Part shown: positions 8,031-15,368 of the stretch, piece by piece
How positions within the stretch are numbered: position 1 is the first letter of the stretch
How the letters are laid out: every line of letters begins with the position of its first letter
Assembly: GCA_017388605.1 (NCBI GenBank)
Contig: JAFPIE010000227.1
Span: 1 to 17,917, forward strand
Reading direction: 5' to 3'
Source: Acholeplasmatales bacterium
Lineage (GTDB): Bacteria > Bacillota_I > Bacilli_A > Acholeplasmatales > Anaeroplasmataceae
Length of the DNA stretch: 17,917 nt
Notes under the pieces: model-generated
What the model was told of the DNA's origin: nothing
Seen by the model: the letters and a program-made list of their open reading frames with translations, nothing else
Databases searched by the model: none
Program-made: the position numbers and the translations under genes

Positions 8031-8789
8031 ATGGAAGAAAATGTAAGAAGCTATGAAGAAAGTTCTAGCAAGCCATTTAGCTTTACTGCAAAGTATTTAG
8101 GTCGTTATGTTGTTTTTCAGATAACTATGATTGTTTCTGTTATAGCGTTTATTGCTGCATTTCTTTATGCGGGTATTCGTGTTCAAATCTATGGTACTGA
8201 AGTTGCATTTGACGATACTACGGTTGTTATCATTGTACTTTTAGGCGCAATAGGCTTAGGTACACTCATCGCTGCATCCATAGGACAATTCTTTACCAAG
8301 AGAAAAATTGGTCAAGTTAATCCTGAGCTTCAAAAGGTTTGGAGTGCAGAGAAGAAAAAGCTAATTGCAAGTGGTGCAAATGCTGTTGCGAATGCTGTAT
8401 TAAAGGATGGAGTATTCAAGGATGCTGCAAATACAGCAAATAGTATTTATCAAACCATTCAGGCATTTAAGCAAAGAAGAGCTGCAATTAATGGTATTAA
8501 TATGGAGCTTGAAAGAGCTGGTATGGATGCAGAAGGAAAAGGAAAGGGTGCTTGGATTTCCTTTATTGTAGGTCAAATACTTGCAGTTGTTATTTTACTT
8601 TTAGGTGTTGGTTTAATTTTCTTAAGAATTAAGGACATACCTGAGGGAGATCCACAGATTGCGAATATTGGAGCATCTATGGCTTGCTTTGTTTTGGCTG
8701 GAATGTTTGCATCCGCATTAATTGATTTATTTGTTTTCACTAAATATTTAAATGATGCAAAGAACTTCTTATTAACAAAGGGTGAATAA
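8031..8789 (+). CDS. four-span membrane protein of unknown function, downstream of the channel
   Basis: A 252-residue protein with hydrophobic spans at about 26-49, 62-86, 174-197 and 213-236. Between spans two and three lies a charged, Ala-rich cytosolic stretch (about 88-165) that is likely helical, with repeated Ala-Asn-Ala/Val segments and basic clusters. I do not recognise the family. It follows the channel gene by 35 bases and shares its terminator, so the two are probably made together; a role as channel partner or auxiliary subunit is inference. The start ATG has a good GGAGG nine bases upstream. No signal peptide or catalytic motif was seen. Confidence 0.7.
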   Translation: MEENVRSYEESSSKPFSFTAKYLGRYVVFQITMIVSVIAFIAAFLYAGIRVQIYGTEVAFDDTTVVIIVLLGAIGLGTLIAASIGQFFTKRKIGQVNPELQKVWSAEKKKLIASGANAVANAVLKDGVFKDAANTANSIYQTIQAFKQRRAAINGINMELERAGMDAEGKGKGAWISFIVGQILAVVILLLGVGLIFLRIKDIPEGDPQIANIGASMACFVLAGMFASALIDLFVFTKYLNDAKNFLLTKGE

Positions 8790-8800
8790 TTGTATTTATA

Positions 8801-8840
8801 AAAGGCTTTGGATTTAATCTAAAGCTTTTTCTTTTCTTTT
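8801..8840 (+). terminator. terminator after the channel operon
   Basis: A 13-bp stem (8801-8813 with 8817-8829) with two G-U pairs and a TTA loop is followed by a run of T interrupted by single Cs. A second inverted repeat follows at 8831-8852 (CTTTTCTTT / AAAGAAAAG). Confidence 0.8.
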
Positions 8841-8854
8841 TGAAAAGAAAAGAA

Positions 8855-8860
8855 TATAAT
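8855..8860 (+). promoter_or_regulatory. -10 element for the pepO-like gene
   Basis: Perfect TATAAT at 8855-8860, 30 bases before the start codon; the only -35 candidate at the right distance is weak (TTTTCT 8832-8837). The run TATAATAAGCATA recurs at the promoter at 11034. Confidence 0.45.
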
Positions 8861-8890
8861 AAGCATAGAGTTTTTAAAGGAGTATAAAAA

Positions 8891-10792
8891 ATGAGTGATA
8901 TTAGAATTCAAGATGATTTATATGAAGCAGTCAATGGCGATTGGCTTAAAACTGCAGTAATTCCAGAGGATCGTCCTATGACTGGTGGATTTTCTGTCTT
9001 AGATGAAGATGTAGAAAAGCTATTAATTAACGATTTTAATCTATTAGCTAATGGCCAAAAGAATACCAACATTAAGGAAATGGCATATGCTGTAGAATTA
9101 TATAAAAAGGTTTTAGATACCAAAAGAAGAAACGAAGAAGGAATTAAGCCTATTTTAAAGGATTTAACCGTTATAGAGTCCATTAAATCTATAGAGGATT
9201 TAAATGCATTAGCATTAGATTTCTTACTTAAGGATGTACCACTACCATTCCAAGCTGGCGTTGAGCCTGATATGGGAGATGCAACAAAGAATTCCTTTAT
9301 TATTTTAGGTCCATCTTTATTCTTACCTGATACAACATATTATGAGGAAGGTAACGAGGCTGGTTTACAGCTTTTAAATGTGTATAAGGATATGGCATCT
9401 AAGGCTCTTGCCTTTACCCCTTTATCTAAGGAGGAGCAAGAAAAGTATTTAGAGGATGCTGTTAAATTTGATGGCTTAATTGCAAAATGCGTTAAGAGTC
9501 AGCTTGAGTGGGCAGATTATGTTAAGAATTATAATCCAACACCACTTGAAGAGGTTATAGAAAGCTTAAAGCCTTTTGATTTCATGGGAATGCTAAAAAA
9601 AGAATATAAGGATGAATTCCCTAAGACTATCGTCGTATATGACCCAAGAGCAATAAAAGAATTTAATACATCTTTTAATCTAGATAATTTAGAGCTTTAT
9701 GTTCACTGGGCTTATGTAAAATATTTATTAAAATCAGCCTTTACCTTAAGTGAGGAGCTAGCTGAAATTAGTACAATATTTAGAAAAGCATTAATGGGAA
9801 TTGATGCATCACCAAAGCTTGAAAAGCAAGCATATATGGCTGTATCTAGGGTATATAGTGAGCCTATTGGTGTATATTATGGTAGAGAATACTTCGGTGA
9901 AGAAGCAAAGAAGGATATTGTTTCTTTAGTAAAGAAGATTATTGAAATGTATAAGGTTAGAATGAAGAACAATACATTCCTAACAGAAGAGACTAAAATT
10001 CAAGCAATTAAAAAATTATCCACTATAGAAATTAAAATGGGATATCCAGATTATATTCATGACCTTTATAGCAAAATGGATTTAAATGAGGATTTATCCT
10101 ACTATGATTCCATGGTAAAGGTTTCTATCTTAAAATCTATGGATAATTTAGAGAAGCTTAATAAGAAGGTTGACCGTACAGAATGGGCAATGCCAGGCCA
10201 TATGGTAAATGCTTGCTACAACCCATCTGCAAATGATATTACCTTCCCAGCTGCAATTTTACAAAAGCCATTCTATTCAATTCATCAAACTGTTTCTGAA
10301 AACTTAGGTGGAATTGGTGCAGTTATTGGTCATGAAATCTCTCATGCATTCGATAATAATGGTGCACAATTCGATGAAAATGGTAATATTAAGAATTGGT
10401 GGAAGGAAGAGGATTACCAAGCCTTCCAAAAGCTTACTAAGGATATGATTCAACAATTCGATGGTATTCCGTTCCTAAGTGGTAAGGTCAATGGAGAATT
10501 AGTCGTATCTGAAAATATCGCCGACAATGGTGGTATGGCAGTTACTCTAGCTATTATGCATGAAATTCCTAATACAGATTTCAAATTATATTTTGAAAAC
10601 TGGGCTAAGATTTGGTGTATGAAGGCAAAGGAGCAGTTTACATTATATCTATTAACGAATGATGTCCATTCTCCTGCAAAGCTTCGTGCAAATATTCCAC
10701 CTAGAAACTTTACAGAATGGTATCAAGCATTCGATGTAAAGGAGTCCGATTCTATGTATATTGAACCAAAGAAGAGAATCGTGATTTGGTAA
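8891..10792 (+). CDS. pepO: M13 family zinc endopeptidase (PepO/neprilysin-like)
   Basis: A 633-residue metallopeptidase, the usual length of PepO. The zinc motif HEISH is at 481-485 (His481, Glu482, His485) and the third ligand motif ENIAD is at 541-545, so the zinc ligand is Glu541 with Asp545 as partner. The substrate-binding NAxY motif is at 440-443 with Cys in place of the usual Tyr (NACY). The protein ends in V-I-W, as do other M13 peptidases, but without the Cys of the extracellular mammalian members. No signal peptide or membrane span is present, so it should cut oligopeptides in the cytosol, as in lactic acid bacteria. The ATG is preceded by AAAGGAG. A small zinc-ribbon gene follows after three bases. 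Confidence 0.95.
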   Translation: MSDIRIQDDLYEAVNGDWLKTAVIPEDRPMTGGFSVLDEDVEKLLINDFNLLANGQKNTNIKEMAYAVELYKKVLDTKRRNEEGIKPILKDLTVIESIKSIEDLNALALDFLLKDVPLPFQAGVEPDMGDATKNSFIILGPSLFLPDTTYYEEGNEAGLQLLNVYKDMASKALAFTPLSKEEQEKYLEDAVKFDGLIAKCVKSQLEWADYVKNYNPTPLEEVIESLKPFDFMGMLKKEYKDEFPKTIVVYDPRAIKEFNTSFNLDNLELYVHWAYVKYLLKSAFTLSEELAEISTIFRKALMGIDASPKLEKQAYMAVSRVYSEPIGVYYGREYFGEEAKKDIVSLVKKIIEMYKVRMKNNTFLTEETKIQAIKKLSTIEIKMGYPDYIHDLYSKMDLNEDLSYYDSMVKVSILKSMDNLEKLNKKVDRTEWAMPGHMVNACYNPSANDITFPAAILQKPFYSIHQTVSENLGGIGAVIGHEISHAFDNNGAQFDENGNIKNWWKEEDYQAFQKLTKDMIQQFDGIPFLSGKVNGELVVSENIADNGGMAVTLAIMHEIPNTDFKLYFENWAKIWCMKAKEQFTLYLLTNDVHSPAKLRANIPPRNFTEWYQAFDVKESDSMYIEPKKRIVIW

Positions 10793-10795
10793 AAG

Positions 10796-10972
10796 ATGCA
10801 TTATATATGTTTGGATTGTAATTACGAATTTAATGCTTATCCTATAGCTCATACGCATCAGGGATTATTTGTACAAATGGGTTGTCCTATTTGTCTTAAG
10901 GCGCAAGCACAAAAAAAGGTTTGCCCAAAATGTGGTTCTATAAACCTCAAGCAAACCCTAAAGAATAAATAA
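10796..10972 (+). CDS. 58-residue zinc-ribbon protein
   Basis: An ATG three bases after the pepO-like stop opens a 58-codon frame ending in TAA at 10970-10972, directly before a strong terminator. The protein has three CxxC pairs: Cys5/Cys8, Cys30/Cys33 and Cys43/Cys46, so at least one and perhaps two zinc sites, with a basic C-terminal tail. The first pair and the last two look like treble-clef or rubredoxin-type ribbons. No clear ribosome site is visible, so translation may depend on coupling to the upstream gene. The family and role are unknown; the cysteine spacing and the intact frame up to the terminator are the main reasons to call it real. Confidence 0.75.
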   Translation: MHYICLDCNYEFNAYPIAHTHQGLFVQMGCPICLKAQAQKKVCPKCGSINLKQTLKNK

Positions 10973-10978
10973 TTCATT

Positions 10979-11010
10979 ATTCCCCTCTTAGAGGGGAATT
11001 TATTTTTTTT
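10979..11010 (+). terminator. terminator after the zinc-ribbon gene
   Basis: A perfect 9-bp stem (ATTCCCCTC 10979-10987 with GAGGGGAAT 10991-10999), TTA loop, and a T run to 11010. Confidence 0.92.
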
Positions 11011-11039
11011 GAAAAATTATGAAAAAGTTATAGTATAAT
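11009..11039 (+). promoter_or_regulatory. upstream promoter (P1) of the Pr6Pr-adh operon
   Basis: TTGAAA (11009-11014) and TATAAT (11034-11039) with a 19-bp spacer. The block TTATGAAAAAGT (11017-11028) inside it recurs before P2. Confidence 0.45.
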
Positions 11040-11092
11040 AAGCATAAGAGAGAACATATTGAAAATTGAATATATCTAGTTATGAAAAAGTA

Positions 11093-11101
11093 TGGTACAA
11101 T
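11093..11101 (+). promoter_or_regulatory. downstream promoter (P2) of the Pr6Pr-adh operon
   Basis: TGG-TACAAT forms an extended -10 (11093-11101) 22 bases before the start codon, preceded by the repeated block TTATGAAAAAGT (11080-11091). It would give a leader of about 15 bases carrying GAGGAGG. Confidence 0.5.
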
Positions 11102-11122
11102 AGAATACCTTGAGGAGGATAT

Positions 11123-11788
11123 ATGAAAAAGGTATTTTTTATCATTTCAATTGCTATAAATTTAATATTGGTCGTATTGGAGATTTTGGTTTCTATACAA
11201 GGTATTTTCCAATTTATGACGATAGAAGAAGAAAAGCATGAATGGTATAGATCCTTTACCTATTATACTTTAGATTCAAATATTGCCTTATGTATTGGTT
11301 CTATTTCCATTTTAATTGCTTCCATTTTAAGTAAAAATGGAGGGAAGAATAAGGTGTTTTATCTTTTGAAATTCTTAGGTGTAGTAACGACTATGGTTAC
11401 CTTTATTACGGTTTATATATTTGTAATTAAGAATAAGGATTTAGGCTTAGCCTTTTCTATCCATGGCAATTTATGGCTTTTCGCTCATACCCTATGTCCT
11501 ATTCTTGGTCTTGTTTCATTTTTATGCTTTGACGAATCTATAAAATTAGAATATAAGCATACCTTAATTCCAATAGCTTTTACTATATGCTATACTATAT
11601 TAATAATACTCGTATATTCCTTTGGTGGTGTTGTACCCTATAAAAAGGAATTTAACTTAGAAATTAATGGGTGGTTTATTTTACTTTTAGGTGTTATAGA
11701 AACTACTTTGACAACTATAATTGCCTTTTTACTTGTTTACTTGAATAGATTAATCTATAAAAGGAGGACGAAAGATGAATGTAATTAA
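11123..11788 (+). CDS. Pr6Pr / AIG1-like polytopic membrane protein
   Basis: A 221-residue protein with about six hydrophobic spans (near 5-28, 52-70, 83-106, 115-137, 148-170, 182-210). Two membrane-edge motifs, Y-Y-T-L-D-S-N around Thr49 and F-A-H-T around His122, match in type and order the Thr and His that form the active site of AIG1 and ADTRP, animal hydrolases of branched fatty-acid esters; bacterial relatives are called Pr6Pr membrane proteins. Hydrolase activity here is inference from that resemblance. GAGGAGG precedes the ATG. The gene overlaps the alcohol dehydrogenase by 14 bases, which points to coupled translation and maybe a shared lipid or aldehyde substrate. Confidence 0.6.
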   Translation: MKKVFFIISIAINLILVVLEILVSIQGIFQFMTIEEEKHEWYRSFTYYTLDSNIALCIGSISILIASILSKNGGKNKVFYLLKFLGVVTTMVTFITVYIFVIKNKDLGLAFSIHGNLWLFAHTLCPILGLVSFLCFDESIKLEYKHTLIPIAFTICYTILIILVYSFGGVVPYKKEFNLEINGWFILLLGVIETTLTTIIAFLLVYLNRLIYKRRTKDECN

Positions 11789-12986
11789 AATAGCTTACGC
11801 AAGAACATTTCAATTCTTTTTGAGGATTGCATCTAAAATCGTAAGATTTCCTATCCCTATGACAAAGGAAAGATTAGAGGATATTCCAACTCTTTTGAAT
11901 AGTAATGGATTAAAATGCCCAATCCTTATAGTCTCGAATACAGTATCTAAAGGAAAAAGATATGAGTCTTTTATAAAGATGCTAGAGGCAAATCAAATAA
12001 AATATTTCCCATATATTGGTATTGCAAGTGATCCAACCTTCAAAACAATTGAGGTTTTAGCAGGCTTTTATAAAGCACATGAATGTGATTCTATTATTGC
12101 CATTGGTGGTGGATCTGTTATTGATGCAGCCAAGGCAATGGGTGTATTAGTTTCTAATAAATATAAGAATTTATCTCGCTTTAAGGGTGTTTTAAAGGTG
12201 AAAAAGAAGCTTCCATATTTTATTGCAGTACCTACGACTGCAGGTACAGGTAGTGAAGCCTCTATTGCCTCAGTTGTAACAAATGAAGAAACTAAGGATA
12301 AATTTGCAATAAGCGATGGTAAGCTTGTACCTAATGTTGCTATACTAGATGATTCCTTACTAAAGGGACTTCCAAGTGAGCTTGTTGCAACTACAGGTAT
12401 GGATGCATTCACACATGCGATTGAATCCTATATGAATCATGCAGGAAATAAAAAAAGCAAGGAATATGCGAAGAAGAGTCTATATTTAATCAAGAATCAT
12501 TTATATGAATTCTATTCAGATAGAGAAAATGATATCGCAAGGCATAATATGCTATATGCATCCTTTTATGCTGCTATATCCTTTACTAGAAGCTATGTAG
12601 GCTATGTTCATGCCCTAGCTCATGCAATTGGTGGAGTATATCATAAGCCCCATGGCTATTTAATTGCAATATTATTACCTTATGTTCTTGAGGCCTATGG
12701 TAAAAATGCCTATAAGGCACTAGCTAAAGCATCCATTGAAATGGGTATAGGTAGCAATACAGCATCAAGAGAAGAAAATGCTTTATCCTTGATTTCATGG
12801 ATTAGAGAATTAAATCAGAAAATGGGAATTCCTAATTCCTTAGATAATTTAATTAACGAAAAGGATTATTTACCTCTTGCAGAGCATGCCTCTATTGAAG
12901 CAAATCCATGGTATCCTGTACCAAAGGAATTAGATAAGAATGAGCTAGCTTTTGTTTTAAGAAAGGCCAATTCAAAAAATAATTAG
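11775..12986 (+). CDS. iron-containing alcohol dehydrogenase
   Basis: A 403-residue NAD(P)-dependent oxidoreductase of the Fe-ADH (group III) family, interconverting an alcohol and its aldehyde or ketone. The dinucleotide-binding GGGS is at 111-114, followed by V-I-D-A-A-K. Metal ligands by alignment to lactaldehyde reductase FucO are Asp210, His214, His279 and His293, with the same spacing (4 and 14) as in FucO. The whole fold is intact. The substrate cannot be set from sequence: butanol, propanediol, lactaldehyde or longer aldehydes are possible. The start ATG lies inside the preceding gene, with AAAGGAGG just upstream. A terminator starts at its stop codon. Confidence 0.93.
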   Translation: MNVIKIAYARTFQFFLRIASKIVRFPIPMTKERLEDIPTLLNSNGLKCPILIVSNTVSKGKRYESFIKMLEANQIKYFPYIGIASDPTFKTIEVLAGFYKAHECDSIIAIGGGSVIDAAKAMGVLVSNKYKNLSRFKGVLKVKKKLPYFIAVPTTAGTGSEASIASVVTNEETKDKFAISDGKLVPNVAILDDSLLKGLPSELVATTGMDAFTHAIESYMNHAGNKKSKEYAKKSLYLIKNHLYEFYSDRENDIARHNMLYASFYAAISFTRSYVGYVHALAHAIGGVYHKPHGYLIAILLPYVLEAYGKNAYKALAKASIEMGIGSNTASREENALSLISWIRELNQKMGIPNSLDNLINEKDYLPLAEHASIEANPWYPVPKELDKNELAFVLRKANSKNN

Positions 12987-13015
12987 CACAAATCTTTGTT
13001 TGTGCTTTATTTTTT
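12985..13015 (+). terminator. terminator overlapping the alcohol dehydrogenase stop codon
   Basis: AGCACAAA (12985-12992) pairs with TTTGTGCT (12999-13006) around a 6-base loop and runs into a T-rich tail. The TAG stop occupies 12984-12986. Confidence 0.85.
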
Positions 13016-13023
13016 GCTATAAT
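13015..13023 (+). promoter_or_regulatory. extended -10 promoter directly behind the terminator
   Basis: TGC-TATAAT (13015-13023) overlaps the end of the terminator T run. Start of transcription near 13030 leaves only about nine leader bases before the ATG at 13039. Confidence 0.65.
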
Positions 13024-13038
13024 GTATTGGGTGTTATT

Positions 13039-14376
13039 ATGGATAATAAAGAAGTAGAGAAAAAGAAGAATGTTTCTATAATTGACTTTTTATACATTAC
13101 ATCAATGGTAATGTTTTTTATTGCTATATTAGCTTTAAGAAGCCCTATACTATATAAGGATTTTAATCAAAATAATCAATTTAACGATGTTTGGTTTATT
13201 GCTATTACTCTATATGCCTTTGGTTCATTGCTTTGCTATTTTATAGGCATATTTAAAAGAAAAAAATATGCATCTATGGAGGATGGAATATATGCGATTA
13301 ACCATTATTATGGCTTATTTAATTTTTTATTAATATTACCCCTTGATTTTGGCTTATTATTCATGATAGGTACAAATACCTTATTCCCGGCGAATTATAT
13401 AAGTGTAATCTTATATGGAGTTATATCCTTATTCTTTTTAGTATCCCTTATTTTAAGATCTACTCTACGAAAAAGAATAGAAACTATAGGACTTAGGTCC
13501 TTTGATATGAATTCTTTTATTTATTTTTCCTATGCGACACTCATGCTTTTACTTAATGTATTAGATGTAGATATGACAACGCATTGGGTTATCATATTAG
13601 TTGGGCTTAATTTCATTATTACCCATTTTACCGTTTATTATCCTGTAAAGGCTATGGTATTTGCTTTAGATAAAAGAAAATATAATCCAGTTACTACAGT
13701 ATATAAATTTGTTATGCGCTTAGTAAGAAAGAAGATCTTTTTCTTTATTGGATTGATATTTACCATTTTAATTGGATTCTTTTATTGGATTGGTGGATTA
13801 TATGCGATTAAAGATAGCCTATTTAATATATTCTTTATTATTGCATTATTCTATTTTTCTCTTGCCATTGTTCGTTTTATTACCTTCCTTTGGAATAAGA
13901 AAATCAGTGGACTTGAGGATTCTATACGATTTAAGGGACAATGTAAAATAACCATATTTAATTCTATATCTATATTGATATTAACTATATTACTCGGTGG
14001 ATTATTGTTTTATATATTTAATGATTCCCTATCTAAGGAAAGGCAAAATTGGTTTATTTTTATACAAACTATATTCCTAGCTTTACGTATGATTTTCTTA
14101 TTTATGGATGTAAAGAAGGCAAATCAAAGTAAGAATCCATATAATATAGCTAAGGCAGAGGGTGGAGTTATATCTACCTCAGTTATGCTATTTTCTATTG
14201 TATTATCCTTAAATCTATATTTTGGATTTAATTATATCCATAAAATTGTATCCTTAGTTTTAGTATTTATTATTTTATCTAGTGGAATTGCAGTTAGTGC
14301 TCATACCTTCATCTTAGGTATTTTAGGCTTAAAGGGGAAAATTAAGGAAAGAGAGGATATAGAAAATGGAGATTAA
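13039..14376 (+). CDS. polytopic membrane protein of unknown function
   Basis: A 445-residue protein with about ten to twelve hydrophobic spans and short basic loops. I do not recognise the family. Two halves look related: the basic-acidic segment K-K-Y-A-S-M-E-D-G-I (75-84) and K-K-I-S-G-L-E-D-S-I (287-296) each follow one span and precede a similar series of spans. The frame is open further upstream to 13000, but that stretch crosses the preceding terminator and the -10 element, so the ATG at 13039 is the likely start; only a weak GGGTG precedes it. The last 11 bases overlap the S33 hydrolase gene, so both are made from one message. No signal peptide or catalytic motif was seen; transport is possible but unproven. 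Confidence 0.7.
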   Translation: MDNKEVEKKKNVSIIDFLYITSMVMFFIAILALRSPILYKDFNQNNQFNDVWFIAITLYAFGSLLCYFIGIFKRKKYASMEDGIYAINHYYGLFNFLLILPLDFGLLFMIGTNTLFPANYISVILYGVISLFFLVSLILRSTLRKRIETIGLRSFDMNSFIYFSYATLMLLLNVLDVDMTTHWVIILVGLNFIITHFTVYYPVKAMVFALDKRKYNPVTTVYKFVMRLVRKKIFFFIGLIFTILIGFFYWIGGLYAIKDSLFNIFFIIALFYFSLAIVRFITFLWNKKISGLEDSIRFKGQCKITIFNSISILILTILLGGLLFYIFNDSLSKERQNWFIFIQTIFLALRMIFLFMDVKKANQSKNPYNIAKAEGGVISTSVMLFSIVLSLNLYFGFNYIHKIVSLVLVFIILSSGIAVSAHTFILGILGLKGKIKEREDIENGD

Positions 14377-15259
14377 AGAGGGCTATATACCATTCTTAGA
14401 ATATAAAACGTATTATAGAATTGTGAATCCTAAAGGGAAAAAGACACCACTATTAATGCTTCATGGTGGACCTGGGTCAACGCATAATTCCTTTGAATTA
14501 TTTGACTCCTTAGCAAAAGAGGATGATAGACCTATCATTATGTACGATCAATTAGGCTGTGGTAAGAGTAAAATTGAAGAAGGACATAAGGAATTATGGA
14601 ATAGCCATACTTGGATTTTAGAATTAGAAAATTTAAGGAAATATTTAAAATTAGATAAGATTCACTTATTTGGTCATTCCTTTGGTGGAATGCTTGAGAT
14701 TATCTATTTATGTGATTATAAGCCTAAAGGTATAAAAACAGTGACCCTATCCTCAACCCTATCTAGCGTTAAGCTTTGGGAGGAGGAAACACATAGGCTA
14801 ATACGCCATCTAGATTTAAATACACAAGCTATTATTCAAAACATGGAAAAGAAGAAGGATTATGAATCCAAAGAAGCATTAGCTGCTATGGAGGAATATT
14901 ATCATAGATTTATTTTTGGACCATTTATTGAAGGTATTGATCCTGAATGCTTGACTCGAGTAAAGCCAAGTGCTAAGGAATCCTATATTGAGGCTTGGGG
15001 ACAATCTGAATTTTCACCTAGTGGTACATTAAAGAATTATGAATATACCGATCGATTAAAGGAAATAAAATGTCCTGTTTTAATTCAAAGTGGACAAGAG
15101 GATGAATCTACTCCATTTCAAAATAAGGTAATGTATGATTCCATAACCTCCATTAAGCATTGGAATTTATATAAAAGAAGTAGGCATATGACCTATTATG
15201 ATGAGCATGATTTATATATTACTGATTTAATGAAATTTTTAAATCAATTCGATGATTAA
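14366..15259 (+). CDS. alpha/beta hydrolase, proline iminopeptidase (S33) family
   Basis: A 297-residue cytosolic serine hydrolase of the prolyl aminopeptidase type, which removes N-terminal proline or other residues from small peptides or acts on amino-acid amides. HGGPG (33-37) forms the oxyanion hole typical of this family. The nucleophile is Ser105 in G-H-S-F-G-G, the acid probably Asp246, and the base His274. A helical cap lies between about 130 and 220. No signal peptide. The exact substrate is open: true proline iminopeptidases often have GQSWGG at the nucleophile, while here it is GHSFGG. The start overlaps the membrane protein gene by 11 bases, with GAGAGG upstream inside that gene. 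No clear U-tailed terminator follows. Confidence 0.88.
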   Translation: MEIKEGYIPFLEYKTYYRIVNPKGKKTPLLMLHGGPGSTHNSFELFDSLAKEDDRPIIMYDQLGCGKSKIEEGHKELWNSHTWILELENLRKYLKLDKIHLFGHSFGGMLEIIYLCDYKPKGIKTVTLSSTLSSVKLWEEETHRLIRHLDLNTQAIIQNMEKKKDYESKEALAAMEEYYHRFIFGPFIEGIDPECLTRVKPSAKESYIEAWGQSEFSPSGTLKNYEYTDRLKEIKCPVLIQSGQEDESTPFQNKVMYDSITSIKHWNLYKRSRHMTYYDEHDLYITDLMKFLNQFDD

Positions 15260-15262
15260 TGC

Positions 15263-15298
15263 GAAATGATTCTATTGAAACGTTTACAATAGAATTTC
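15263..15298 (+). repeat. inverted repeat between the hydrolase and phosphate carrier genes
   Basis: TTCTATTG (15270-15277) and CAATAGAA (15287-15294) form a perfect 8-bp stem around a 9-base loop, and GAAA/TTTC outside it can pair across a bulge. No T run follows, so a normal terminator is unlikely; it may be a processing hairpin or a protein site. Confidence 0.5.
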
Positions 15299-15312
15299 AC
15301 ATAAAATGTACA
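15283..15312 (+). promoter_or_regulatory. possible Pho-box-like repeats upstream of the phosphate carrier
   Basis: TTTACA (15283-15288), TTCACA (15296-15301) and TGTACA (15307-15312) resemble the TT(A/C/T)ACA repeats bound by PhoP in Bacillus. Spacers are 7 and 5 bases; the third copy has one mismatch. They end about 22 bases before the -10. The AT-rich background makes chance matches easy, so this is tentative. Confidence 0.3.
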
Positions 15313-15331
15313 TTATTTTCAAAATTATCTA

Positions 15332-15340
15332 TGTTACAAT
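15332..15340 (+). promoter_or_regulatory. extended -10 promoter for the phosphate carrier
   Basis: TGT-TACAAT (15332-15340) lies 29 bases before the ATG at 15369. No strong -35 is visible, which would fit activator dependence. Confidence 0.55.
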
Positions 15341-15368
15341 GGTTATAAGAAGAAAGGAAGAAGATCTT

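Noticed and set aside
12068..12412. Minus-strand open frame of 114 codons inside the alcohol dehydrogenase gene
   Set aside because: Antisense to the coenzyme and metal-binding region of a conserved enzyme; no recognisable protein features.
13000..13038. Upstream in-frame extension of the 445-residue membrane protein
   Set aside because: It would begin inside the preceding terminator and encode the -10 element; the ATG at 13039 fits the promoter position.
15306..15368. Upstream ATG of the phosphate carrier gene
   Set aside because: It precedes the -10 at 15335-15340, lacks a ribosome site, and adds residues not expected at the family N terminus.
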